From contig DAXT01000016.1 in NCBI GenBank assembly GCA_002506535.1, positions 52,998 to 115,214 of the forward strand: a DNA stretch of 62,217 nucleotides, written 5' to 3'. Source of the DNA: Methanothrix harundinacea. Its GTDB lineage: Archaea > Halobacteriota > Methanosarcinia > Methanotrichales > Methanotrichaceae. The translations under genes were made by a program, and so were the position numbers. Positions 42,265-51,140 of the stretch are shown here, piece after piece. The notes beneath the pieces were generated by a model, which saw only the letters and a program-made list of their open reading frames with translations, was not told the DNA's origin and did not search any database. The first letter of the stretch is position 1. Each line of letters opens with the position of its first letter.

Positions 42265-43758
42265 ATGTCAGGAAAAAGGATAGTCCTCACCAGCGACGCC
42301 ACCATGATGAGCAACTACAACGGCGGAGTGATGCTCGGCTTTGCGGCGATCCTCCCGGCATCGATGATCTCCGAGAGGATCTTCAAATGGCTATTCTGCC
42401 CCCCCGTGGAGGCAGGGCCCGACGGGTCGGCCCTCCTCGCCCCCTGCGGGATGAGGAAGGTGGAGGCCGCCCTCCTGGAGGCGGGCTTTTCGCTAGATGA
42501 GGTGATCGTCGCCCACCCCGACCATCTCGAAAAGGCTATCGGTCCCGATACCGAGATCGTGGGGATCGGCCACGATGACCCTATGGGTAAGATCGCCGTC
42601 CGGGAGATCGAGGAGATGATCAATCGGGGCGCACCTTACAACAGGACGAAGTTTCTGGAGCTTCTGGGCCATCCGCTCATAAGAGAGCACAGGCCGAAGG
42701 TGGTCATAGGCGGCAACGGCTCCTGGGAGCTTCGGGGCGAGGATGCGGGGGTCGACGTCATCTACCTGGGGGAAGGGGAGAGGACCTTCCCGTCTATCTG
42801 CAAGAGAATCATCGCCGGCGAGGACGTCCCCGGAGAGGTCGAGGGGGAGATCGTCCCCGGTGACGAGATCCCGGTCAACAGGGGGGCGACCGTCGGGGGG
42901 ATCGTCGAGATCGGGCGGGGCTGCTGGCGGGGCTGCTCCTTCTGCTCTCCAACGATGCGAAGGCCCCGCCACCGGCCCGTCTCCACGATCCTCGAGGACG
43001 CCTCTGTTAACCTCCGGGCGGGGCAGAGGGACCTGATCCTCCACTCCGAGGACGCCTTCATGTACGGCTCCGCCGGCGTGGTGCCGGAGAGGGAGATCCT
43101 CCTCGACCTCATAAGGAGGGTGAAGGATCTGGGGCCCAGGACCCTCGACCTATCCCACCTCAGCCTCGCCTCCATATACCACAGCCAGGACCTCCTGGTG
43201 GAGATCTCCGAGGTCGTGGGGGTCGGGTCTGACCAGAGGTACATGTCGGCTTGGATAGGGATAGAGACGGGTAGCCCCGGCCTCCTGGCAAAGCACATGA
43301 AGAACAAGACGAAGCCAGCTCCCCTGGAGGCCTGGCCTGAGATGGTGAGGGAGTGCTACGGCCTCTTCCGGGATCGGTCCTGGCTCCCGGTGGCGAGCCT
43401 GGTTCTGGGCCTTCCCGGCGAGACTGCAGCGGACGTGGTGGCGACGACGGAACTCGTCGAGTCGCTGAAGGAGAGCGTCGGCCTGATGCTCCCCCTCTTC
43501 TTCACCCCCATCGGCGAGACCCGTCTGGGAAAGGCGAGGGGCTTCGGCCGGGACGAGGCGAGCCCCGAGCACTGGGAGCTGGTGGGGACGTGTCTGGAGT
43601 ACAACCTGCGCCACCTGAAGGCGCTCCACGGCTACTACAGCGAGAGGATGACGGCGGGGGCGGGACGGCATCTTGCCCTGCGGGGGATGAACATCCTCGC
43701 AGACTTCGCCCTCAAGAAGTATCTAGGAAGGATGAAGCGCGGAGAGCCCCCCAACTGA
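42265..43758 (+). CDS. Radical SAM protein with N-terminal B12-binding-like domain
   Basis: 497 residues. The N-terminal 200 residues look like a cobalamin-binding-type Rossmann domain (VIVAHPDHLEKAIGPDTEIVGIGHDDPMG, VVIGGNGSWELRGEDAGVDVIYLGEGERTF); the radical SAM motif RGCWRGCSFC (C-x3-C-x2-C, about 219-228) follows. B12-radical-SAM enzymes usually methylate unactivated carbons; in methanogens some modify methyl-CoM reductase, but I cannot assign the target here. It is monocistronic and divergent from the sulfurtransferase gene. Confidence 0.82.
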   Translation: MSGKRIVLTSDATMMSNYNGGVMLGFAAILPASMISERIFKWLFCPPVEAGPDGSALLAPCGMRKVEAALLEAGFSLDEVIVAHPDHLEKAIGPDTEIVGIGHDDPMGKIAVREIEEMINRGAPYNRTKFLELLGHPLIREHRPKVVIGGNGSWELRGEDAGVDVIYLGEGERTFPSICKRIIAGEDVPGEVEGEIVPGDEIPVNRGATVGGIVEIGRGCWRGCSFCSPTMRRPRHRPVSTILEDASVNLRAGQRDLILHSEDAFMYGSAGVVPEREILLDLIRRVKDLGPRTLDLSHLSLASIYHSQDLLVEISEVVGVGSDQRYMSAWIGIETGSPGLLAKHMKNKTKPAPLEAWPEMVRECYGLFRDRSWLPVASLVLGLPGETAADVVATTELVESLKESVGLMLPLFFTPIGETRLGKARGFGRDEASPEHWELVGTCLEYNLRHLKALHGYYSERMTAGAGRHLALRGMNILADFALKKYLGRMKRGEPPN

Positions 43759-43772
43759 AGAATCGATATGGA

Positions 43773-44087
43773 TCAATATGTTTCGAGGACCGAGCTGACG
43801 ATCACCTTGTGGTCCGGCTTGAGGGAGTAGACGTTGTGGTCCCCCGAGACGTCGATGCTGAGGATCCCGAGCCTGGTGTTCATGAGACCGACCATCGCCG
43901 AGACGCCCCTATAGCTGACCTCGAACCCCTCCCGGTCGAGGTAGGTGTAAACTTCCTCGGTGGTGAAAGACCTGTCATGCAAGAACAGCTTCAGGACAGC
44001 CTTCCGGATGCCCATCCCGTCGCGCTTCAGGTAGTTTTTCAGGCGCTCACGGATCTGATCCTCATGTTTTCGAACGCTAGCCTCCAT
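43773..44087 (-). CDS. DUF2551-like winged-helix protein
   Basis: 104 residues with a winged-helix fold (MGIRKAVLKLFLHDRSFTTEEVYTYLDREGFEVSYRGVSAMVG) resembling Fur-type N-terminal domains without the metal site. Family members are found in methanogens, with no known role. It converges with the radical SAM gene (14-base gap). Confidence 0.75.
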   Translation of the reverse strand: MEASVRKHEDQIRERLKNYLKRDGMGIRKAVLKLFLHDRSFTTEEVYTYLDREGFEVSYRGVSAMVGLMNTRLGILSIDVSGDHNVYSLKPDHKVIVSSVLETY

Positions 44088-44125
44088 CCTCTAAGCTCAC
44101 CGCCTCTACATTTACAGCTTTGGAC

Positions 44126-45184
44126 TTATAAAGGTATTCTCTCCACCAATAGGCCGCCTTCCAGGGGGTACCTCTCCTCCAGGGCGACCTCCCACCCCAT
44201 CGGTTCGAGATCCAGGACTATATCTTCCAGGATCCAACCGGCGATCTCGATCCGCCCCTGGGACGGGGCATACATCTCCTCCGGGACCCCCAGGGCCGCC
44301 AGGGTATCCATCACCTGTCCGAGGCCGGAGGCTCCGTCACCAGGGAGGATGACGCCGTATATGAGGGTTCCGTCATCGGTGGGAAGGTCGAAGGGGCGGG
44401 CTGTCCGCTCGGCCCTCCGCTTCAGCCGCTCCCGCAGCTGGACGGCGTCCTTGAAGGCGGAGGAGCAGTAGTGGACCCGCAGCCCCCCGACCTTGAACTT
44501 TTCCGCCGCGAGCTCGCTGCCGATGGCACCGGAGCCGAAGTCGTCGGCCCTGAACCCCAGGAGCTGCAGGTCCCTCTGGTTCGTCTCGGAGAACTCCAGC
44601 TCGTTCAAGTTCAGAAAGGCATCCGCCCTCATGACCGCATCGACGATCCCGGGGGCGGGTCCGATGGCGGGGATCTCGACCCCGGCGAGGAGGCCCAGGG
44701 CTTTGGCGTCGACGAGGGTTTTGTAGAGCCATCCCGGCTGCGACCACTCCGACGTTGGCGGGTGGAACCTGATCTCGTCGAGCCCCGCCTCCGCGAGGCC
44801 GGCGAGGGTGGAGGGGCCTGGCCTCGCTCCTGTATAGAGGTGGATGTGGTGGTCCTCCCCGAACTCCCGCTTCAGGGCCCGGATCGACCTCATTACGAAC
44901 TCCTGCTTCAGGAGCGGCTCGCCCCCGGTGATCCCCGTACCCAGGGCGCCAATGGCGTGGGCCTCCTCGATGATCTCGATGTCGGATCCCACTCGTCGCT
45001 CGTTGGCGTAGACTACGTCAATCCCTCGCCGCTCCTCTGAGGGGGGGCAGTAGAAGCAGCCCCTCTCGCAGACGCCGGTGACGAATAGGACCAGCGACGC
45101 GCCCATGCGGCATATCTGGCATCCTGGCGATAGGTAGCTGCTGAAAGAGCCTGAGGGCTCGCAGGCCCACTCCCGATCGGTCAT
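44126..45184 (-). CDS. Radical SAM protein, unassigned
   Basis: A 352-residue radical SAM enzyme: N-terminal CQICRMGASLVLFVTGVCERGCFYCP includes the C-x3-C-x2-C cluster motif (GVCERGCFYC) and an extra C-x2-C; GITGGEPLLKQE is the second SAM element. The C-terminal half has FKVGGLRVHYCSSAFKDAVQLRERLKRRA, typical of an archaeal group I know only as uncharacterised. It could modify a protein or cofactor. It lies 38 bases upstream of the DUF2551 gene and may share a transcript. Confidence 0.82.
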   Translation of the reverse strand: MTDREWACEPSGSFSSYLSPGCQICRMGASLVLFVTGVCERGCFYCPPSEERRGIDVVYANERRVGSDIEIIEEAHAIGALGTGITGGEPLLKQEFVMRSIRALKREFGEDHHIHLYTGARPGPSTLAGLAEAGLDEIRFHPPTSEWSQPGWLYKTLVDAKALGLLAGVEIPAIGPAPGIVDAVMRADAFLNLNELEFSETNQRDLQLLGFRADDFGSGAIGSELAAEKFKVGGLRVHYCSSAFKDAVQLRERLKRRAERTARPFDLPTDDGTLIYGVILPGDGASGLGQVMDTLAALGVPEEMYAPSQGRIEIAGWILEDIVLDLEPMGWEVALEERYPLEGGLLVERIPL

Positions 45185-45484
45185 CTTCCCCGGAGGAGAA
45201 TTCTCCTCCGTTAAATATGTTTGTAGCGGGCTTTTGCCACCAAGAGACCAAAGAGATCAAAGCTTCATCGAACGATATCAACGGGTAAACTGAGCATCGA
45301 AGACGCGATTGAGATGCTTGACAGAGCCGGATATATGGTTCGAAGAAGAGATAGATGGAAAGGAGGATAGCTCGAAGAGACATCCTTTCCCGATATGCTT
45401 TCATGGTAATGGTTATTGCATCGGCCGGAGTTTAGGCTGGAAAAGTGTGCACGCCTGCAATATCAACAGCTATAGGCGTTTCAT
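45185..45484. other. Intergenic region left of the insertion sequence
   Basis: 300 bases. A plus-strand stretch at about 45288-45372 reads GKLSIEDAIEMLDRAGYMVR followed by RRDRWKGG and a stop. It looks protein-like but has no start, so it may be a truncated gene. Confidence 0.35.
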
Positions 45485-45489
45485 ACTTT

Positions 45490-46579
45490 TAGGACTTACG
45501 CAGTTAGCGTGGCTGAGACATTATAATTTAGATATTTTATATATTCTTTTATAGCATTTCGAATGACACTTTGCTTGCTCTCGAACCAGCTTCGAGCAGT
45601 TCTGATTCTTTCGACTTCTAATCTCAGAAATGCTCTTATTGAGAACAGTATATGTGTCCTCTGGGATTTCCCATTCCGCGCTTGACATCGTTCTACGCCA
45701 CAAAACTGTTTTATTCCGCGATGATACTCTTCTATTTTCCAAGACTTGCGTGCTAGTTCTTTTCGATCTGGTTCTTCCATGTCGATCAGATCAGTTGCCC
45801 AATGTTCTTCGTCACCGTCTTTGGAAACTATCCGGAACACTTTGACAAATCCATAACCCTTCAGGTGGACATTTCTACCATCTGAAGGAATGTCTATTGT
45901 TGAGATCTGAACGTTTTTTGTTTTATCGGGATTTACCAGTCGATTTTTCTTGAGTCGAGTTAGCCAATGCCACCCATGGCCACGGATTTTTTTGAGATTA
46001 TCTAAGCTGGAATACCAACTGTCGAAGAGAACGAAATCGGGTCGGAAGCCTCGTTCCTTTGCTTTTTCCAACATGTCCTGGAGGTGATCGTTCTTGGTCT
46101 TTCCATCATTGTAGTTGTCATAGATCCGAAAATCAACAGGAATCACGGAATTTCCATCTGTCCATACCAATGTAGTAATATTGATCCCATTAACAACACT
46201 ATGATGCTTCCCACTATATTGTCGGTAAACTAAATCCATCTTTTTTGCATAAGGCTTGTCTAAAGTGGTATCGTCCACGATTAAGATCCCTTCACCAGGC
46301 CGAACGAGATGTGATGATTCGATCCACAATGCCTCCGTATCTGGCGGCCATCTTTGTAGAAGTCGAGTAAATGCATCGTGGGAGGGTGAATCTGACCCCT
46401 CCGGATAACATCGAGCTGCTTCGGTGCACGTAAAAACGTTGGCAGCAGCCGTCAGAAAGTGGATATAGTCCAGGTCGCAACACTTGGGTGGATTCAATTT
46501 TATACGTCACCTCATATTTGTGTTTGTATTTGGATGGACCGAATCATCTAAAAATCTTCCGTCAAATGCGTAAGTCCTA
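45490..46579 (-). mobile_element. Complete 1,090-bp insertion sequence with 13-bp inverted ends
   Basis: The ends TAGGACTTACGCA (45490-45502) and TGCGTAAGTCCTA (46567-46579) are perfect inverted repeats, flanked by the direct repeat ACTTT at 45485-45489 and 46580-46584, a five-base target duplication. The single gene inside is a DDE transposase. Matching ends and target duplication indicate an intact, recent insertion. The stop codon of the transposase lies inside the left inverted repeat. Confidence 0.93.
45496..46497 (-). CDS. DDE transposase, IS4/IS701-like
   Basis: 333 residues. The catalytic fold is visible: LIVDDTTLDKPYAKKM (first Asp), FVLFDSWYSSLDNLKKI (second Asp) and WKIEEYHRGIKQFCGVERCQ (Glu in a Y-R-x-K-like motif), as in IS4-clan transposases. 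Start is TTG 46497 with GAGGTGA 9 bases upstream; the first residues NPPKCCDLDYIHFLTAAANVF are the N-terminal DNA-binding part. Codon use is AT-rich against neighbours, as expected for a mobile gene. Confidence 0.92.
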   Translation of the reverse strand: MNPPKCCDLDYIHFLTAAANVFTCTEAARCYPEGSDSPSHDAFTRLLQRWPPDTEALWIESSHLVRPGEGILIVDDTTLDKPYAKKMDLVYRQYSGKHHSVVNGINITTLVWTDGNSVIPVDFRIYDNYNDGKTKNDHLQDMLEKAKERGFRPDFVLFDSWYSSLDNLKKIRGHGWHWLTRLKKNRLVNPDKTKNVQISTIDIPSDGRNVHLKGYGFVKVFRIVSKDGDEEHWATDLIDMEEPDRKELARKSWKIEEYHRGIKQFCGVERCQARNGKSQRTHILFSIRAFLRLEVERIRTARSWFESKQSVIRNAIKEYIKYLNYNVSATLTA

Positions 46580-46760
46580 ACTTTATAAAATACTACAATT
46601 ATTTTGCAGCTCAGCGATAACTCTGAAGATTGATAAGGATCGACAGCTTCACGAAATGACGAAGGTGTGTTACTATCAAATTGTTTAGTACTTGAACATA
46701 TGGCAGGGGCTTGCACAGTCGAGTATTTTTATAAAATCTTAATACTGCTGTTGGGAATGC

Positions 46761-48323
46761 TCACTGGTGGTTTAAATTGAATCTTCCTCCATCGATTCCT
46801 TTTTCGGGTATATACCAGTTTCCTACCAATTCATCCTCATTTACAAATCTAGCCTTGTATATACCATTCAAGATAATATTTGATCCTTGGATTAATTGTG
46901 GCTCGGTCCATTGCAACGTATCTCCTTCGATATAACCCTCACAAGTGGTTATACTATCACGCAGTGTAGGCCAATGTAACGTGCCATAGAAGTTGTTACC
47001 CTCAATTCTCGATATATTCATGATCATTGGATAGCTAGTATATATTCCATATGAATATTGATTAAAAGTGCCTTCCCATCTCCCAAGTAAGTATTCTTTT
47101 GAAGTAAAAGTCTCGATGACTCGCTCTAATTCGAATGGACCTCTGCCCTCTGTTGTGCCGCTCCTTTTTATTACCAACAGCTTAAGAAAACTATCTTCGG
47201 CAGTTACTTTCTCAAAAAAATCATCATAATTTAGCCAATAGACACCGATTCCGCAGGCAGACATTGCCGGATCGTGTACTCTAATTGCAGGAGGGGAAAC
47301 CCCAAGTATTGGCAATTCTTTAACCAAACCTTCATTGGCCTGAGAATATCCAACAATCACTGACGCATGACCACCATCTGGCCATTTTAGGATCTGTAGA
47401 AGGTCATTCCCCCCTGAAAAGTCGTATAGCCAAGCACCATTAGATGCCAAAATTATGGGATTTCCCATATCGATGGCATCAATTATCTGGCTTAATAAGT
47501 CCTCCTTACTTACTGAAGTTAATTCATATACATCAAAATTATCATTACTCATATTTGTTATTGCTAAACTATACGATGAAAATAAATACCCTGGTAATCC
47601 ACTTCTCCCGTCCCACTTTTCATCAGCAAGATCAAAAGTTTTATCTGCTATTGATTCTGGAGTTACATTATATCCATAATAGCTCAACACCATTTGTGCA
47701 CTAACCCATGCACACCAGGACGTGAACCCCTGAGAGAAGCTTGGTATTCCCTCTAGAATCTTTCTCTCTCGTGTGTTTGATGTGGTTGTCGTTCTAGAAC
47801 TCGATGATTCGCTTGTTGCAGTAGTTGTGGCACTATACGTTTGAGATCCATCCTTGATAAGGAATATAGTTCCAGCATGTGCGTTATTACAAGGGACAGT
47901 AGATGAATCGATACACATCCATGTACCCTCTAAAATCTGCGGCGATCCCTCAATGTAATTTAAATTTGCAGCCTTTAGAATAAAATAACTCCCATCTTGT
48001 CTGTTTTGCTCTATAACCTCCGTTTCAGAAAACGACAGGATTCCATTCTCTATCGACCCTTCAAGTCCCATAATGGCGGAATATGGATGCGGCGGCTTTT
48101 CTATCCGTGAAGTTCCTTGGATCTCATTCCCTGTTTGAGATATGTCTAAATAATAATTAAAAGTAGCTATAGTCGTAGGCCCCCAAATTTGATACAATCT
48201 CCCAGACCAGTGCCCAGAAACTCCCTTATCATCAATCCCTTCTGAGACCGTAGGACCAATACAGAGAATTAAGAGATAGATCAAGCTCAGGCGACGAAGC
48301 CGATGTGAACGACTTGAAGGCAT
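46761..48323 (-). CDS. Secreted papain-like (C39-type) cysteine peptidase with two flanking beta domains
   Basis: 520 residues, AT-rich. A signal peptide (LSLIYLLILCIGPTVSEG) is followed by a beta domain (VSGHWSGRLYQIWGPTT to LEGTWMCID), a Ser/Thr linker (about 165-187), a C39-type peptidase domain with catalytic Cys in FTSWCAWVSAQMVLSYYG and His in GGHASVIVGY, and a second beta domain (LLGRWEGTFNQYSYGIYTSYP to LVGNWYIP) similar to the first. It is presumably exported and processes or binds surface polypeptides. It begins about 175 bases from the insertion sequence; transfer is likely from composition. Confidence 0.8.
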   Translation of the reverse strand: MPSSRSHRLRRLSLIYLLILCIGPTVSEGIDDKGVSGHWSGRLYQIWGPTTIATFNYYLDISQTGNEIQGTSRIEKPPHPYSAIMGLEGSIENGILSFSETEVIEQNRQDGSYFILKAANLNYIEGSPQILEGTWMCIDSSTVPCNNAHAGTIFLIKDGSQTYSATTTATSESSSSRTTTTSNTRERKILEGIPSFSQGFTSWCAWVSAQMVLSYYGYNVTPESIADKTFDLADEKWDGRSGLPGYLFSSYSLAITNMSNDNFDVYELTSVSKEDLLSQIIDAIDMGNPIILASNGAWLYDFSGGNDLLQILKWPDGGHASVIVGYSQANEGLVKELPILGVSPPAIRVHDPAMSACGIGVYWLNYDDFFEKVTAEDSFLKLLVIKRSGTTEGRGPFELERVIETFTSKEYLLGRWEGTFNQYSYGIYTSYPMIMNISRIEGNNFYGTLHWPTLRDSITTCEGYIEGDTLQWTEPQLIQGSNIILNGIYKARFVNEDELVGNWYIPEKGIDGGRFNLNHQ

Positions 48324-48509
48324 TTTTTATCTCTCTCCTAGTTTGAAGTAGAAAGACAGGTCGATTTAAATATCTTTGCTTCAAGAAATTAAGGAGATGT
48401 GACGCATTTGGACCTAGAGAAACGAGAGAAGAATGCTACCCAATTGCAGACGTGAATTTTGAATATATTTAACAAAATTCATAAGAACGCCGGGAACATT
48501 TGCGACGGC

Positions 48510-49853
48510 CTACATCCCGCCGCCGCCCATCATGGGGCCGAACTTCTTCATCATCCGCTTCATCCCCATCTTGTTCATGCCCCGCATCCCCTTGAGGGCC
48601 TTCTGCATCGCCTTGTGGGACTTTAAGAGCTCCCTCACAATCTCCGGCTGGGTCCCGCTCCCCCGGGAGATCCGCTTTATACGGGAGGCGGTGATGATCT
48701 TGGGGTCCTCCAATTCCGCCTCCGTCATGGAGGACATGATCACCCGGTACTTATCGAGCCGGTCCTTTGTGCCCTGGTACTCCTGATCGGAGAGGTCGAT
48801 CCCCATCCCCCCCAGGGGGAGCATCTGCATGATCTGCTTCAGGGGGCCCATCTTGTTGATCGCCTCCATCTGCTTGCACATGTCTTTCAGGGTGAACTTG
48901 CCCCGCATCAGGGCCTCGACGTCCACCTCCTCCTCGACCTTCGTCTCCTGGGCCCGCTCGATGAGGGTTTTGATGTCCCCCATCCCCAGGAGGCGGGATA
49001 TGAACCGGTCGGCCTCGAACCTTTCGAGGTCATTGGGGGTCTCTCCTACCCCGATGAAGGCGACGGACGAGTTCGTCTCGGCGACGGCGGACATGGCGCC
49101 TCCCCCCTTGGCGGTCCCGTCGAGCTTGGTGATGATGACGCCTGTAATTCCAACGGCCTTGTTGAAAGCTTTCGCCTGCTCGCTCGCCTGCTGGCCGAGG
49201 GCTGCGTCCATGACGAGGAGCTTGTGGTCGGCGGTGACGACGGCGTCGATGTCCATCATCTCCTGGATGAGGTCCTTCTCCAGGGCGTGCCTTCCGGCGG
49301 TATCGACGATCTGGACGTCGTACTTCCTCGACGCCTCCAGGCCGCGCCTTGCGACGGCGGGGGCGTCGGGGTTACCCTTCTCGCCGTAGAAGAAGACCCC
49401 CTGCTTCTCGCAGAGGGCTTTGAGCTGGTCGAAGGCCCCCGCCCTGAAGGTGTCGGCGCAGACGACCGCCGAGCGGAGCCCCTTCCTCTGGAAGAAGGTG
49501 GCGAGCTTCGCCGCGGTGGTGGTCTTGCCGCTCCCCTGCAGGCCCACGAGCATGATAGTCTGCTTCTCCAGGGAGACGGGCGAGCTCTTCCCGACGAGGT
49601 TTATCAGCTCCTGGTAGACGATGTTGATGACGTGCTCCCTCGGGTTCATCCCGGGAGCGGGCTTCTCGGAGAGGGCCCTATCCCTGATCCTGTTGGAGAG
49701 GTTCATCACCAGCTTGACGTTGACGTCGGCCTGGAGGAGAGCCCTCTGGATCTCCCGCACCGCCTCGTCGACGACCTGCTTATCTATCCTGCTGGCGGAG
49801 GCGATCTTCTTCAGCGCCCCCCTCAGGGACCCGCCAAGGCTTTCCAGAACCAT
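48510..49853 (-). CDS. Signal recognition particle GTPase SRP54
   Basis: 447 residues: N domain (LGGSLRGALKKIASASRIDKQ), G domain with GLQGSGKTTTAAKLA, DTAGRHALEKDLIQEM and TKLDGTAKGGGAMS, and the Met-rich M domain ending GMKRMMKKFGPMMGG, which binds signal peptides and 7S RNA. ATG 49853 is preferred to the TTG three codons upstream, giving the usual MVLESLGG start. Confidence 0.96.
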   Translation of the reverse strand: MVLESLGGSLRGALKKIASASRIDKQVVDEAVREIQRALLQADVNVKLVMNLSNRIRDRALSEKPAPGMNPREHVINIVYQELINLVGKSSPVSLEKQTIMLVGLQGSGKTTTAAKLATFFQRKGLRSAVVCADTFRAGAFDQLKALCEKQGVFFYGEKGNPDAPAVARRGLEASRKYDVQIVDTAGRHALEKDLIQEMMDIDAVVTADHKLLVMDAALGQQASEQAKAFNKAVGITGVIITKLDGTAKGGGAMSAVAETNSSVAFIGVGETPNDLERFEADRFISRLLGMGDIKTLIERAQETKVEEEVDVEALMRGKFTLKDMCKQMEAINKMGPLKQIMQMLPLGGMGIDLSDQEYQGTKDRLDKYRVIMSSMTEAELEDPKIITASRIKRISRGSGTQPEIVRELLKSHKAMQKALKGMRGMNKMGMKRMMKKFGPMMGGGGM

Positions 49854-49889
49854 AAAAATCAAGCATCCATCTATCTGTGTCAGAAATTA

Positions 49890-49978
49890 TGTCCCGACCG
49901 GGATTCGAACCCGGGTCTGAGGCTCTCTGCGCAAAGGTGCTCCGCAGGCCTCTAGGATGTCCACTACCCTATCGGGAC
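49890..49978 (-). tRNA. tRNA-Arg (anticodon GCG) with a 17-base intron
   Basis: The minus strand forms a tRNA with acceptor GTCCCGA/TCGGGAC, T arm GGGTTCGAATCCC and discriminator A at 49890. The anticodon stem GAGGC/GCCTC encloses 24 instead of 7 bases. Removal of 17 bases after position 37 leaves loop CTGCGGA with anticodon GCG. The excised part pairs with the anticodon (CTGCG/CGCAG) and leaves three-base bulges on both strands, the bulge-helix-bulge motif cut by archaeal splicing endonuclease. Confidence 0.88.
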
Positions 49979-50007
49979 ACGATCCCGGATAAGGATGGTT
50001 ATGGTAA

Positions 50008-50829
50008 TTAAGCCTGTTGATTTGATCCCGCCCGCCGGCCCCGGGATCTCTGGAAGGTCCTTATCGCCCCCATGAACTCGACCCGACTGAACTGCGGCCA
50101 GAAGGGGGCGCAGAAGTGGACGGGAGAGCTGGATCCGTTCGCCTGCCACGGGAGGAAGTTGGAGGTTCTAACCTCGCCGCCGGTCCTTATTATCAGGTCC
50201 ACCTGGGGGAGGGGCTCCCCCTCGGCGGGGTAGAGGTGGGATGCCACGTCGTCCTCGTCGAGGTCCCGGGGGTCGAGGCGCCCCTCCCTCACCTCCTGGG
50301 CGAGAGACCTCGCGGCGTCGGCGAGCTCGCTTCTGCCGCCGTAGGCGAGGGCGAGGTTGAAGTGCATCCCGTCGTAGCCACGGGTGGCCGCCTCCACCTT
50401 CCTGATGGCATCCTGGAGACGGTCGGGAAGGAGGGCGATCCTCCCGATGGCCCTCACCCGGACCCGGTTTTTGTGGACCTTCTCGGAAGCCGCCAGCTCC
50501 AGAAGCTTCCGTTCGATCAGATCGAAGAGGTACTCCTTCTCAGCTTCGTCCCGATCGAAGTTCTCGGTGGAGAAGGTGTAGACGGAGAGGTGTCTTATCC
50601 CGAGCTCGATACACCAGTCTGCCACCATCTCCGTCGTCTCGGCTCCCCGTCTGTGGCCGTCGAAGCTGGAGACGCCCGCCGCTCTGGCGTAACGGCGGTT
50701 CCCGTCCTGGATGATGGCAACATGCTCTGGAAAGTTGGCCTTCAAAGCCTCTCTCTTCAAGAGGACCTCGAAAAGAGGGCTCAAGAGGGCGGGAGACATT
50801 TTGGCAAAGAGACATCGGCAGAGATCCAT
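50008..50829 (-). CDS. uppS: Cis-prenyltransferase (UppS-like)
   Basis: 273 residues. Makes long cis-polyprenyl diphosphates, precursors of the dolichyl-type glycan carriers of archaea. Motifs are PEHVAIIQDGNRRYA (about residue 36-50; Asp in DGNRR binds diphosphate), VYTFSTENFDRD and LIIRTGGEVRTSNFLPWQ. I use ATG 50829 with GAGGTG six bases upstream; a TTG three codons earlier abuts that signal. Length is normal. Confidence 0.93.
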   Translation of the reverse strand: MDLCRCLFAKMSPALLSPLFEVLLKREALKANFPEHVAIIQDGNRRYARAAGVSSFDGHRRGAETTEMVADWCIELGIRHLSVYTFSTENFDRDEAEKEYLFDLIERKLLELAASEKVHKNRVRVRAIGRIALLPDRLQDAIRKVEAATRGYDGMHFNLALAYGGRSELADAARSLAQEVREGRLDPRDLDEDDVASHLYPAEGEPLPQVDLIIRTGGEVRTSNFLPWQANGSSSPVHFCAPFWPQFSRVEFMGAIRTFQRSRGRRAGSNQQA

Positions 50830-50944
50830 CTCCAACACCTCATCCGGTCACTATTTAAAAGGTCCTGTCCAAAGCCTTTTCGCTCCTCCCTCCGGGGCAA
50901 GGAGAGGAAAAATACTAATATCCATAAGGTCGTGAGGGGGCTGA

Positions 50945-51018
50945 GGGCCCGTGGTCTAGGTGGTTATGACATCGCCTTCACACGGCGGGGATCACGCGTT
51001 CGAATCGCGTCGGGCCCA
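50945..51018 (+). tRNA. tRNA-Val (anticodon CAC)
   Basis: Acceptor GGGCCCG pairs with CGGGCCC; D arm GTCTAGGTGGTTATGAC; anticodon stem CGCC/GGCG with loop TTCACAC (anticodon CAC); T arm CACGCGTTCGAATCGCGT; discriminator A. CCA is not encoded. Confidence 0.94.
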
Positions 51019-51140
51019 TATTCTATTTTAGTCACAACCTTTAACTATCATATCATGCCTCTATCACCGCTGAATGAACTTCAGGTCATCCGCCCCGAAA
51101 TCTCGGATTTGAAGCTCGATCTGTCTTTAGAGGTGATATA

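Noticed and set aside
43353..44471. Long plus-strand frame across the radical SAM gene end
   Set aside because: Its sequence is Arg/Gly/Pro-rich shadow of the true frames on both strands.
45288..45372. Plus-strand frame GKLSIEDAIEMLDRAGYMVR
   Set aside because: No start codon and too short to name; noted as a possible truncated gene only.
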